From an uncultured Bacteroidota bacterium (GTDB taxonomy: Bacteria; Bacteroidota; Bacteroidia; Flavobacteriales; Flavobacteriaceae), in contig CACJQM010000002.1 in assembly GCA_902595555.1 (NCBI GenBank), forward strand, positions 1-64,000: a stretch of DNA of 64,000 bases. The letters are read 5' to 3'. A program made the translations under genes and the position numbers. The notes beneath the pieces were generated by a model. That model searched no databases. It saw nothing but the letters and a program-made list of their open reading frames with translations, and was not told the origin of the DNA. Position 1 is the first letter of the stretch; each line of letters opens with the position of its first letter. Positions 28,831 to 37,448 of this stretch are shown here, piece by piece.

Positions 28831-29691
28831 TTAGAATCTTTTAAAAAATTGCCATATGTCAACAAAAAGGTTTGAATTTTGTTTATGTAAATTGTGTTGG
28901 CCATTCTCAACTCTTAAATACCTAACTTCCTTATTATCGTTACAATTTTTGAAAATATAAAGAGTGTCTTCTACAATAGTTTCTACATCCGCAGGTATAG
29001 AACATTCAAACTTTGTAGCCCACAGCTCTGCACTTTTAAGTGCATCTAAAAATATATGACCAAACCTAGGACCCCCATTAATTGGAATTGTTGTATCAGC
29101 TGCTCCATTAAATTGATAAACTGAGAGAGGTTTAGTATTGTCAAGAATTGGCATACTTTCCATAAGCTGACTTACAACTGGAGCAATTGCTTTAAAATGT
29201 GAAGTATGAATTCCTAATTTATTTACCATCCCAGAACCATTTGACGTACCAATCGCATAAAGCTTGTTCATATCTAAGTTTTTGTATTCTTTGAGCTCTT
29301 CAATAATTGAATTTACGAATGATACGTCATCAGCCTTAGATGGCTCGGTTCCTAGGTTCCATGATTTTAAATAACCTTGAGGATATATACCGACGAATTC
29401 CCCATTATCAGTAAAGCTTTTTAGTTTATTTACCCAACTTGTATTTGTGCCTCCTCTTCCATGAAAAGCAAATACTACTGGATAATTTATTGATAAATCA
29501 ATGTTTTCTGGTGTTTGAATTATAACAGGACGCTGAACATTAATACCATCAACAGTTTGGGTGATATAGATTGTTGTAGTAATTAGTTCATTAGTAGGTT
29601 CTATTTCATTAATTTCAGAACTGTTTTCAGTCTTATCACATGAAACACTTAATAAACATATGTAAATAAAAATTAAAGGATTCATTTTCAT
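28831..29691 (-). CDS. LpqC/PHB depolymerase-like esterase, lipoprotein
   Basis: This 286-aa protein has a lipoprotein signal (LLSVSCDKTEN). The hydrolase core shows VFAFHGRGGTN (oxyanion), the nucleophile GTSNGSG, Asp in GAADTTIP and His near the end (GQHNLHK). It is related to the 302-aa esterase at 25377 but not a recent duplicate by eye. The substrate is unknown; ester-linked polysaccharide or polyester is likely. The metallothionein-like gene lies 39 bp upstream on the same strand. Confidence 0.82.
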   Translation of the reverse strand: MKMNPLIFIYICLLSVSCDKTENSSEINEIEPTNELITTTIYITQTVDGINVQRPVIIQTPENIDLSINYPVVFAFHGRGGTNTSWVNKLKSFTDNGEFVGIYPQGYLKSWNLGTEPSKADDVSFVNSIIEELKEYKNLDMNKLYAIGTSNGSGMVNKLGIHTSHFKAIAPVVSQLMESMPILDNTKPLSVYQFNGAADTTIPINGGPRFGHIFLDALKSAELWATKFECSIPADVETIVEDTLYIFKNCNDNKEVRYLRVENGQHNLHKQNSNLFVDIWQFFKRF

Positions 29692-29730
29692 AAACTTGAA
29701 AAACCCTGTTGTGATAAATAACCCTTTTAA

Positions 29731-29835
29731 TTATGAGCAATCACATGGATCACAATTACATGGATCACATATGCACTGACTACAATTATTTTTATTGCAT
29801 GGCTCACAACTACAGTTACAATTTGATTTAACCAT
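29731..29835 (-). CDS. Metallothionein-like Cys-rich peptide (34 aa)
   Basis: This short frame encodes 34 residues with 11 Cys and almost no hydrophobic residues: CNCSCEPC, then CSQC, ICDPCNCDPCDC before the stop. The Cys occur as CxC and CxxC, the pattern of metallothioneins that wrap Zn(II), Cu(I) or Cd(II) in thiolate clusters. There is no His and no signal peptide, so it should act in the cytoplasm. DNA repeats of TGTGATCCATG code for the repeated CDPC units, suggesting growth by local duplication. It sits in a gap of the same-strand run between dgkA and an esterase, 39 bp from each. I know no named family with this exact pattern. Confidence 0.72.
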   Translation of the reverse strand: MVKSNCNCSCEPCNKNNCSQCICDPCNCDPCDCS

Positions 29836-29874
29836 AAGAACTTGTTTTTTTAAAGTTATGGATAATATTTAAAT

Positions 29875-30243
29875 TTATTTTAAAGAGGCGGATACGTAAG
29901 GATAATAAATTATGAATAGGACAATTAATGAACTTATAACTGCAAATGAAACAGCTCCAGCAGAAATATCTTTTATTAGCTTTATTCTATCATCATATTT
30001 TGGATTGATAAAGTCACAGATTTTTTCTGCAACAGTATTCAAAGCTTCAGCAGTTAAAATAAATCCAATTAAAATTATATGAATTATCCATTCATTTTTA
30101 GTTATTTCAAAATAATAGCCAAGGAAAATAAACAAAAGAAAAAACAGTGATTGCACTTTAATAGAATCTTCATTTTTTAAAAGAAAAAACATTCCACTAA
30201 TGGCAATTATTAACCCGTTTATTCTTTTTTTTATAAAACTCAT
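29875..30243 (-). CDS. dgkA: Diacylglycerol/undecaprenol kinase
   Basis: This 122-aa membrane protein has three helices and the DgkA catalytic block: TAEALNTVAEKICDFI, then IKDISAGAVSF. The Glu and Asn/Asp residues there bind Mg-ATP. DgkA-type kinases phosphorylate diacylglycerol or undecaprenol at the inner membrane, recycling lipid carriers for envelope synthesis. The start overlaps the upstream esterase stop by 4 bp. Confidence 0.92.
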   Translation of the reverse strand: MSFIKKRINGLIIAISGMFFLLKNEDSIKVQSLFFLLFIFLGYYFEITKNEWIIHIILIGFILTAEALNTVAEKICDFINPKYDDRIKLIKDISAGAVSFAVISSLIVLFIIYYPYVSASLK

Positions 30244-31181
30244 TTTTTATTTTTTTTCCATGAGAGAAGCCAATTGATTATTTCTTTATCAGCATATAGT
30301 TTTCCCCAGCCTGAATGACCTGAATTACCAATATTAAATTCAACATTGTTGTTAATTTTTGATAGTTCTTTATAGGCTAACTCAGCCATAGAAAACTTAG
30401 AAGTTTTATCGTTTTTGCTATGATGTAAATAAGTTGGAATATGTTTAATTTTTTCAGATAAATCAACATATGAATATGGTTGGTGATGAGGGCTAAATGG
30501 CATTATTGCTGCAAACAAATTTGGCAACTCGGCTGCAACAATAAAAGTACCTCTTCCGCCCATACTTAAGCCAGTCAAATAGATTCTCTTATTATTTATT
30601 TTCATATTTGATTGTATATCATTAACAACATCTTGAATTCTTTTTGGACTCCAATCAATACCTAATTTTATTGGTGCTGCAATAATATATTCATCATTTT
30701 CCGGCATGTAAAAGTTTTCAAGAGATTGGGCTCTTCTAGTCAATGACCTAGCATTTGAACTAATACCACCATGTAAGAAAATAACAAGTGGATATTTTTT
30801 ATTTTTTTTATAATTCTTGGGTGTTCTAAGGACATATGAGTAACCACATAACCATCTTAGGGAATCATTGACGCAATCTTTAAAGTTGTGATTTGGTTCA
30901 GTATAATTATCTGTCCAGTTAGTACCCTCAATCCAAGGATCAGATTTTTCATTATTCCACCAAGGTTTTCTTTCCCAAATTTCCCAATACTTATCGTCAT
31001 TTTCATAAAGAATATTTGTTAAACTATTAATCTTAATTAATTCACCCTGAGTGATCTCTGGCCAATCGGATTTAATTTTAGTGATTTCTAAGTCCGAATT
31101 TGCATTAATATTACATGGAGCACAATCAATTTGAGCAAAAACAATTAACGGAAATATTAATGTTATTATTATTCTAATCAT
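30240..31181 (-). CDS. Secreted alpha/beta-hydrolase esterase
   Basis: This 313-aa protein has a Sec signal (about 1-17, ending IVFAQ). After a Trp-rich segment (about 60-95) the hydrolase domain shows VIFLHGG, the nucleophile GLSMGG, Asp in HHSKNDK and His in SGHSGWG. It resembles the phospholipase/carboxylesterase or putative peptidase group with dienelactone-hydrolase-like core. The substrate is unknown. It is cotranscribed with dgkA by overlap and divergent from the YdjM-like gene. Confidence 0.8.
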   Translation of the reverse strand: MIRIIITLIFPLIVFAQIDCAPCNINANSDLEITKIKSDWPEITQGELIKINSLTNILYENDDKYWEIWERKPWWNNEKSDPWIEGTNWTDNYTEPNHNFKDCVNDSLRWLCGYSYVLRTPKNYKKNKKYPLVIFLHGGISSNARSLTRRAQSLENFYMPENDEYIIAAPIKLGIDWSPKRIQDVVNDIQSNMKINNKRIYLTGLSMGGRGTFIVAAELPNLFAAIMPFSPHHQPYSYVDLSEKIKHIPTYLHHSKNDKTSKFSMAELAYKELSKINNNVEFNIGNSGHSGWGKLYADKEIINWLLSWKKNKK

Positions 31182-31263
31182 GATTTTTTTTTGAAATATA
31201 AAAATTATTTTATTATGTATGAGATTCTTATTTTTTATTGAATTACTTTTGGCTTTTTAAATC

Positions 31264-31743
31264 ATGGATACACTTAGTCACGCTTTATACGGTAAAGGTC
31301 TTTTTGGATACAAAAAGTATAGATGGTTTTCGTTTTTATTTGGTGCTATCCCTGACTTATTTTCATTTGGTATTTATTTTATTTATCTGTTTCTATTTAG
31401 TGAATTTGAATTTGGAAGACCTACTCGAGAAGAACTTCCATTTTGGGTATATGATTTATATGACATATCTCATAGTATGATTACAGCATTAGTTTGTATA
31501 GGGATTGCTTACAAGATTAATAAAGATTTTGCATGGCCTATGTTAGCATGGCCGATGCATATAATTGTAGACTTCTTCACTCATAGCATAAAGTTTTTTC
31601 CAACTCCAATTTTATGGCCAATATCTGATTATAGATTTGATGGAATTCCTTGGTCAAACCCATACGTGCTAGGGATTAATTTTATATTGATTTTTATAAT
31701 TTTTTTTTACAGATGGAAAACAAAAAAAGCCCTAAATAAATAG
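31264..31743 (+). CDS. YdjM/DUF457-like membrane-bound metal-dependent hydrolase
   Basis: This 159-aa protein has about four membrane helices. The start MDTLSHALYG, the GAIPDLFSF block and the two His motifs DISHSMIT and WPMHIIVDFFTH match the YdjM family (often called LexA-binding inner-membrane putative hydrolase), whose Asp and His residues are thought to bind metal. Function is unproven. The stop codon lies inside a hairpin terminator. Confidence 0.65.
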   Translation: MDTLSHALYGKGLFGYKKYRWFSFLFGAIPDLFSFGIYFIYLFLFSEFEFGRPTREELPFWVYDLYDISHSMITALVCIGIAYKINKDFAWPMLAWPMHIIVDFFTHSIKFFPTPILWPISDYRFDGIPWSNPYVLGINFILIFIIFFYRWKTKKALNK

Positions 31744-31757
31744 GGCTTTAATTTTTT
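31726..31757. terminator. Bidirectional rho-independent terminator
   Basis: A perfect 9-bp inverted repeat AAAGCCCTA / TAGGGCTTT with loop AATAAA is followed by AATTTTTT on the plus strand and, read from the other side, by a T-rich run. It can serve both the YdjM-like gene (whose TAG is in the stem) and the convergent SnoaL-like gene. Confidence 0.85.
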
Positions 31758-31773
31758 ACACTCTAATAAACTT

Positions 31774-32286
31774 TTACATCAATCCAAGTTGTGTATAGAA
31801 GCTTAAAAAATCCATAAAATCTTGCTCAGCTACTATTTTCCCATCCTTCATTTTAATTAAAGTAGTTCCTGAAACATCTACTGTTTTATTAGTTGGTGGA
31901 ACACCAAAGAAATCTCCGTCATGAGTGCCTTTAAATCTCCAATGTTTTACCATTTTATCACCTTGACCAAAAAGATCTACAAAAATTAATTCTCCGTCTG
32001 AGAATCCAGTAATATAGTTTCCGTAGTAAGCTTTAAAATTTTCAAGACCAACAACATCACCGGCTGATGTTGCCACTGCAACTACATCTTTATCGAAATA
32101 TTCTTCGTTAATAATATCTAGGTTTTTGTTTTTAAACACTTCATTCCAAACCATTGTGTACATTTCAAGATTACTCTCCAAAGAGGCTTGAGCAGCTTCT
32201 AGCTCTAAATGTTTTTCTGATGGATTGTTACATCCAACAAATAAAAGTGTTAAAAAAGCAATTATAAAATTTAAATTTTTCTTCAT
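31774..32286 (-). CDS. SnoaL-like (ester cyclase-type) lipoprotein
   Basis: This 170-aa protein has a lipoprotein signal (LLFVGCNNPS, Cys19). The mature part has the NTF2-like fold of SnoaL-like proteins: a helical start (TMVWNEVFKNKNL), VVGLENFKAYY, HWRFKGTHDGDFFGV with the family-typical THxG-like turn, and DGKIVAEQDFMDFL at the end. SnoaL-like proteins include cyclases and many non-enzymatic binding proteins; the role here is unknown. The gene is single and divergent from the metallophosphoesterase. Confidence 0.75.
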   Translation of the reverse strand: MKKNLNFIIAFLTLLFVGCNNPSEKHLELEAAQASLESNLEMYTMVWNEVFKNKNLDIINEEYFDKDVVAVATSAGDVVGLENFKAYYGNYITGFSDGELIFVDLFGQGDKMVKHWRFKGTHDGDFFGVPPTNKTVDVSGTTLIKMKDGKIVAEQDFMDFLSFYTQLGLM

Positions 32287-32361
32287 AATATTTATTAATT
32301 TATCATTGTATTTAAATATAATTATAATAATTTACTAGTAATACTATTTATCAAAAAATAA

Positions 32362-33372
32362 ATGAAACGACGCTCATTTATACAACGAACAACATTGCTT
32401 GGTGGAATTGGTCTTTCACCTTTCTCTTTTGGTTTTTCATCTAATAAAAATGATCTATTACAATCAAATGTTTATGTTACTATGGATCAAGAAAAAGTAT
32501 CATTTTATGCTGAAAAAATTAAAGAAAATATTAAGGTTATTCATATAGCTGACACTCATTTATTTATGGATGATAACAGAGGAATTCCTTTTAGAGAATT
32601 TAGTAATAGGATGGCAAAAGCCTATAACCAAACAACACATTTTAAGACAAGAGAAAAAACTACTCCAATGGAGTGTTTCGAAAACACACTCGCTTATGCA
32701 AAGGAAGTTAATGCTGATGTTATTACATTAGTTGGTGATATTTTCAGCTTCCCATCTGAGTTAGCAGTTGAATGGGTTAATTCAAAGTTGGAGGCCACAG
32801 GTATTCCATACATTTATGTAGCTGGAAATCATGACTGGCATTACGAGGGAATGAGTGGTAAATTAGACACTCTTCGGGACACTTGGATTGATAATCGTCT
32901 TCTTTCTCTATATCAAGGAAATAACCCTTTAATGGCAGCTTATGATATTAAGGGTATTAGATTTTTAGCAATTGATAATTCAACATATGAGATAAATGAT
33001 GAACAGCTAGCTTTTTTCTCTGAGCATGCTGCATCAGGTATGCCATTGGTTTTATTGGTTCATATTCCAATGTATGCACCAGGAAAAGGTATTTCATTTG
33101 GGTGCGGAAATCCAAATTGGAATGCAACTACTGATCGTAATTATAAATTAGAAAAGCGGCCAAGATGGCCTGTAGCTGGTCATTCCAAAACAACATTTAA
33201 TTTTTATGATGAAGTTTTTAATTCTCCTAATCTTCTAGGGATATTCACAGGTCATATTCATAAAAATTCAATCGAAATTATAAATGGAAAACCACAAATT
33301 GTTTCTGATGATAATGCAAGTGGTGGATATTTAGATATTGATTTTTTAAATCTAAAAGAAAGGATTTTATAA
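32362..33372 (+). CDS. Tat-exported calcineurin-like metallophosphoesterase
   Basis: This 336-aa protein starts MKRRSFIQRTTLLGG, a Tat-type twin-arginine signal. The binuclear metal site is complete: IADTHLFMDDN (Asp, His), LVGDIF (Asp), AGNHDWHYEG (Asn, His), LVHIPMY (His) and FTGHIHK (His-x-His). Such enzymes hydrolyse phosphomono- or diesters; the exact substrate is unknown. It is followed after 32 bp by a PhoD-like phosphatase, so both may serve phosphate release in the periplasm. Confidence 0.88.
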   Translation: MKRRSFIQRTTLLGGIGLSPFSFGFSSNKNDLLQSNVYVTMDQEKVSFYAEKIKENIKVIHIADTHLFMDDNRGIPFREFSNRMAKAYNQTTHFKTREKTTPMECFENTLAYAKEVNADVITLVGDIFSFPSELAVEWVNSKLEATGIPYIYVAGNHDWHYEGMSGKLDTLRDTWIDNRLLSLYQGNNPLMAAYDIKGIRFLAIDNSTYEINDEQLAFFSEHAASGMPLVLLVHIPMYAPGKGISFGCGNPNWNATTDRNYKLEKRPRWPVAGHSKTTFNFYDEVFNSPNLLGIFTGHIHKNSIEIINGKPQIVSDDNASGGYLDIDFLNLKERIL

Positions 33373-33404
33373 TTTTAAATAAACATGAAACAATTCAATA
33401 TTAT

Positions 33405-34736
33405 ATGAATAAAAAAATAAGATTATCAATTATATTTTCTATACTATTAATTTCCGCACATGCTCAGGATTTAATCAAATCTGGACCTATGGTTGGATAC
33501 TCGACAATGCAAGAAGTTTTACTTTGGGTTCAAACTGATGAAAAAGCCAAAGTCCATTTCGAATATTATGAAATTGATAATCCTAAAATTAGATTCAAGA
33601 CAGATAGTAAAGATACAGACAAGAAAAGTGGTTATGTAGCAAAGTTGATTGCTGATCAAGTTACGCCAGGTAAAAAATATAAATACGAAATATTTATAAA
33701 TGATTTGAAAGTTGAACGCGATTATGTGATGGAGTTTCAAAGTCAAAAACTTTGGAAATGGAGAACTGACCCGCCAGATGTAAGCTTTGTAATTGGAAGT
33801 TGTAGCTATGTCAATGAACCGCAATTTGATAGACCAGGAAAACCCTACGGAAATAATTTTGAAATATTTAATTCAATTCACAGTAAAAATCCAGATTTTA
33901 TGCTTTGGTTAGGCGATAACACTTACTTAAGAGAACCCGATTGGAACTCTAGAACAGGGTTTATAAATCGATACTCTCACACAAGAGCACTAGATGAGCT
34001 ACAACCATTACTCGCCTCAACACATCATTATGCAACATGGGATGACCATGATTTTGGTCCTAATAATTCTGATGGAAGTTTCTGGTTAAAAGAAACTGCT
34101 TCTGAGATATTTAAACTTTTTTGGGGTAACCCAAATTATGATGTAACCGGTAAAGGTGGAATAACTGGTTTTTTTCAATGGGGTGATTTAGACTTTTTTT
34201 TAATGGATAATAGATATCATAGAACTTCAAATAATAATTTCACTGAAGATCGTCAACTACTTGGCAAAGACCAGATTGATTGGTTGATTAATGCCTTATC
34301 TTTTAGTCAAGCTCCTTTTAAATTTATAGCTATTGGAGGACAGGTGATAAGTAGTGGTGCTGTTTATGAAAATTATGCTACTTACCCTGAAGAAAGAAAA
34401 TATTTATTGGATAAAATTAGAGAAGCAAAAATTGAAGGGGTTGTTTTTCTAGATGGTGATAGACACCATACTGTGTTGAGTAAAATGCAAGAGAGTGATG
34501 CTGTTTATCCACTGTATGATTTAACATGTTCATCTTTAACTGCTGGAGCTAATAAGGACGATGAATCTTATAATAAATACAGCTTAAAAGAAACACTAGT
34601 TGGTGTTAATAATTTTGGAATGCTAAATGTTACGGGTCCAGCAAAGGATCGTGAGCTAACTATAAAAATCTTTGATAAAGATGGCCAACAGCTATGGAAA
34701 AAATCAATAAAAGCAAATAATTTAAAATATAATTAA
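33405..34736 (+). CDS. PhoD-like alkaline phosphatase family protein
   Basis: This 443-aa protein has a Sec signal (about 1-20, ending SAHAQ), an N-terminal beta-sandwich (about 25-110) and the PhoD metallophosphatase domain with VIGSCSYVNEP, LWLGDNTYLREPDW, ATWDDHDFGPNNSD and FLDGDRHHT. These carry the Fe/Ca ligands of PhoD phosphodiesterase/phosphatase enzymes. It is exported by Sec rather than Tat by the look of its signal. It overlaps the next gene by 1 bp (TAATG). Confidence 0.88.
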   Translation: MNKKIRLSIIFSILLISAHAQDLIKSGPMVGYSTMQEVLLWVQTDEKAKVHFEYYEIDNPKIRFKTDSKDTDKKSGYVAKLIADQVTPGKKYKYEIFINDLKVERDYVMEFQSQKLWKWRTDPPDVSFVIGSCSYVNEPQFDRPGKPYGNNFEIFNSIHSKNPDFMLWLGDNTYLREPDWNSRTGFINRYSHTRALDELQPLLASTHHYATWDDHDFGPNNSDGSFWLKETASEIFKLFWGNPNYDVTGKGGITGFFQWGDLDFFLMDNRYHRTSNNNFTEDRQLLGKDQIDWLINALSFSQAPFKFIAIGGQVISSGAVYENYATYPEERKYLLDKIREAKIEGVVFLDGDRHHTVLSKMQESDAVYPLYDLTCSSLTAGANKDDESYNKYSLKETLVGVNNFGMLNVTGPAKDRELTIKIFDKDGQQLWKKSIKANNLKYN

Positions 34737-35824
34737 TGAATAACAAATTAAAAAAAATCTTGCCAAATCTCATTTTGATTGGTCCAATTACCCTCTTTTT
34801 CTTTATCAAGTGGTATTGGGTATTATTACTATACAACATATTGTTTTCATTGTTTGGTTACATAACCTGGGCAGCTATGAAAAATAAACAAACAAATATT
34901 GGTGTAGTTCAGGCTATTGTATTTCCTCTTTTATTTAATGTTGTAGGGTTACTTTATATCGTGTTTGTAATGGCTGCTGCTGACGAAAAAGAAGAGAAAG
35001 AGAAGTTGATCAACCAGTATGAAAACATTGAAAAATTAAAAACCATTGCGAAGATGAATTTAGGAGGATTTGAATATATTAATAAAAATGAAGTTGAAAT
35101 TAACTGGCTTTATGGCATAGATAAAGCTTTTGATTTCAATGAAAAAAGGTTTGAAAAAAACTTAATTTTTTATAAATATGAAGAAAAAGAGGGAGGAAAT
35201 TGTCATGTTGTATTTAAAGGTGTAGAGAGTGAATTAGAGGCAAAAAAATTTATTGATCTAATAATAAGTCAAAATGGCGGTATGGCTAATTTTAAAAAAC
35301 TTAATGATGTTAATCATTACAAATATATTTACAGGGGTGACTTATTCGAAATAAGCTACTTTAATACCACTGGAACTGGATGGGATGTGGATTATGCAGT
35401 AGAAATAGAAAAAGTTGAAAAATTTACAATTGTTGATAAGAGTTTAAAGGATGGAATTAATGAAAATGATATAAAGATTAGAAAAATGATAAATGGACTA
35501 GATAAAATATTATATAATGAAGGAGAAGGTCCTTCAAATGGAAGATTATGTGTTCGTCAAGATACTGATTCTTCTTTTGTTTTTGCTTATTTTGATGAAC
35601 TTAATGAATCTCTCGATCTATTTAAAAAAATTGTAATTAATTATGAGAGAGATCATCAGGTTTTTCAAAAATCAAGTAAAATTTTAGATGAATTAATTAA
35701 TAGTGGTGGAATTATTTTCAAGAATGATTTATTTAGACTACAGTTGATAAGAGAAAATGTAAAATATAAATTCTACATCACCGCTCCAAAAGGTTTTTAT
35801 AACAAATTACTAGACCTAGATTAA
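34736..35824 (+). CDS. Membrane protein of unknown function with large soluble tail
   Basis: This 362-aa protein has three hydrophobic segments in the first 85 residues (about 10-28, 29-48, 58-83) and then a charged cytoplasmic-looking region of about 275 residues with alternating helix and strand. I recognise no domain; an internal motif such as ISYFNTTGTGWDVDYAVEIE is not diagnostic. It is coupled to the PhoD-like gene by a 1-bp overlap. Confidence 0.6.
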   Translation: MNNKLKKILPNLILIGPITLFFFIKWYWVLLLYNILFSLFGYITWAAMKNKQTNIGVVQAIVFPLLFNVVGLLYIVFVMAAADEKEEKEKLINQYENIEKLKTIAKMNLGGFEYINKNEVEINWLYGIDKAFDFNEKRFEKNLIFYKYEEKEGGNCHVVFKGVESELEAKKFIDLIISQNGGMANFKKLNDVNHYKYIYRGDLFEISYFNTTGTGWDVDYAVEIEKVEKFTIVDKSLKDGINENDIKIRKMINGLDKILYNEGEGPSNGRLCVRQDTDSSFVFAYFDELNESLDLFKKIVINYERDHQVFQKSSKILDELINSGGIIFKNDLFRLQLIRENVKYKFYITAPKGFYNKLLDLD

Positions 35825-35844
35825 TTATTAAATATTGGCTAAGA

Positions 35845-35870
35845 AAAAACCCACTTAATAGTGGGCTTTT
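35845..35870. terminator. Bidirectional hairpin terminator
   Basis: The stem CCCAC / GTGGG with flanking A and T pairs (AAAACCCAC, loop TTAATA, GTGGGCTTTT) gives a T-run on the plus strand after the 362-aa protein gene and a longer T-run on the minus strand after the tRNA-Asn gene. Confidence 0.75.
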
Positions 35871-35898
35871 AAGAATATGTGATGTAGCGGTTAGCTTG

Positions 35899-35972
35899 CT
35901 CCCCCTCTTGGACTCGAACCAAGGACCCTCTGATTAACAGTCAGATGCTCTAACCAACTGAGCTAAGGAGGA
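35899..35972 (-). tRNA. tRNA-Asn (anticodon GTT)
   Basis: The minus strand folds as a cloverleaf: 7-bp acceptor TCCTCCT / AGGGGGA (one G-T pair), D-arm with AGCTCAGTTGGTTAGAGC, anticodon stem CTGAC with loop TGTTAAT and GTCAG-complementary arm, and T-arm CTTGG TTCGAGT CCAAG. The anticodon GTT reads Asn codons. The discriminator is G and CCA is not encoded. A terminator lies 28 bp downstream. Confidence 0.97.
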
Positions 35973-36030
35973 ATTTTGTGAAGGCAAATATAAATTTAAT
36001 TTTTGGGTATTCAAATATGAGTAGTAATTA

Positions 36031-37350
36031 TTAAGATACTGCTCTTACTACATCCATACCATTAGCATATAAAAATAGTGCTATAAGAAGGAAAAAACCT
36101 ATGCCAGTAGCATACTCCATAAATTTATCACTAGGTTTTCTTCCACTTACCATTTCATATAAAACAAACATTACGTGTCCACCATCAAGTGCTGGTATAG
36201 GGAGAAGATTCATAAAGGCAAGAATTATTGAAAGAAGTGCTGTTGTTTCCCAAAATCTTTGCCAATCCCAAGTAGCTGGGAAAATTTTGCCAATCGTTCC
36301 AAAACCACCAAGCTGTGAAGCTCCTGCTTTGGTAAATACGTATTTAAATTGGGCAACATAATCATATAATGTCCAATATCCATAATCAAATCCAACAACA
36401 AGACTTTCAAAGAAGCCATAATCTAATTTTGTTGGTTTAATCATCTGCGACATTATATTCATGCCAACTAATTTTTCAGATGAATCAAAAGGAATTGTTA
36501 CATCAAATAAGCTTCCGTTTCTTAAAATCTCCAGTTCCATATAATCAGCATTCACTGACTTACTATTTTCAAAATCATCATCGCCGTATATTTTGGAACC
36601 ATTGACCCTTGAAATAATATCACCTTTTTGTAAACCTGCAAAGGATCCGGGCATATTTGGCAGTACAGAATCTATTACTAAGTCTGGAATTGGCATAAAT
36701 GATAGCATTTGACCGGACTCCATCATTCTTGTCCCAATATCTTCAGGTATATTGATGATTCTTCTTTGTCCATTCTCGGATAGAACTTGGACCTCAGAAA
36801 GATTTCTCGTAAATAACATCTTGTTAATTTCAAATTGATCTACTAATTCTTTTCCATCAACAGAAATAATCTTATCACCATCATTAAACCCAACCTCTTG
36901 CATAACTTCAGAAACCTTAAATCCAGAATTAAGATTGTCCTGTGTTACAACAGTCTTGCCCCAAACAAACATAATCATCATGTAAAGTAAAAAACCAAGT
37001 ATGAAATTTACAGTAACACCACCAAGTAAAATAATCAACCTTTGCCAAGCAGGTTTAGATCTAAATTCCCATTCCTTTGGTTCTTCCGAAGTGTGCTCAG
37101 TATCAAAACTTTCATCAACAATTCCTGAAATTTTAACATAACCGCCAAGAGGAAGTGTACCTATTCCAAATTCAGTTTCACCAATTTTTTTCTTAAATAA
37201 AGTAAATGGCCAATCAATAAATAAATAGAATTTTTCAACTCTGCAGCCAAATAACTTAGCTGGAATATAGTGTCCAAATTCATGAAGAATCACCAATATG
37301 GATAAACTAAGTATAAGTTGAAATGCTTTAATTAGAAATACTAGGTCCAT
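36031..37350 (-). CDS. rseP: Site-2 protease RseP (zinc intramembrane metalloprotease)
   Basis: This 439-aa polytopic protein has the HEFGH zinc site (23-27) in the first helix, two PDZ-like domains between about 125 and 290, and the C-terminal LLPIPALDGGHVMF motif giving the third metal ligand (Asp). RseP cleaves membrane-bound regulators such as anti-sigma factors and signal-peptide remnants. It is single, with a plausible promoter just upstream. dxr, often beside rseP in other bacteria, is not adjacent here. Confidence 0.95.
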   Translation of the reverse strand: MDLVFLIKAFQLILSLSILVILHEFGHYIPAKLFGCRVEKFYLFIDWPFTLFKKKIGETEFGIGTLPLGGYVKISGIVDESFDTEHTSEEPKEWEFRSKPAWQRLIILLGGVTVNFILGFLLYMMIMFVWGKTVVTQDNLNSGFKVSEVMQEVGFNDGDKIISVDGKELVDQFEINKMLFTRNLSEVQVLSENGQRRIINIPEDIGTRMMESGQMLSFMPIPDLVIDSVLPNMPGSFAGLQKGDIISRVNGSKIYGDDDFENSKSVNADYMELEILRNGSLFDVTIPFDSSEKLVGMNIMSQMIKPTKLDYGFFESLVVGFDYGYWTLYDYVAQFKYVFTKAGASQLGGFGTIGKIFPATWDWQRFWETTALLSIILAFMNLLPIPALDGGHVMFVLYEMVSGRKPSDKFMEYATGIGFFLLIALFLYANGMDVVRAVS

Positions 37351-37448
37351 AACTAAAATTGGATGTCAAAAGTAAACTTTTTTACTGTTACAAAAAAACT
37401 AAGAAAAAATATTTTAAATTTTATAAATGACTTAATTTTGAACCACTT
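37351..37448. promoter_or_regulatory. Divergent promoter region between rseP and the SCO gene
   Basis: For rseP the minus strand carries TACTTTTG (37374-37367), matching the Bacteroidota -7 element TAnnTTTG, with TTTG 16 bases further upstream (37394-37391) and the ATG 16 bases downstream. For the SCO gene the plus strand carries TAATTTTG (37433-37440), only 8 bases before its ATG and without a clear -33 element. These are pattern matches only. Confidence 0.4.

Noticed and set aside
31238-31480. An 80-residue hydrophobic frame overlapping the YdjM-like gene
   Set aside because: It is another frame of the real gene, without the family's His motifs.
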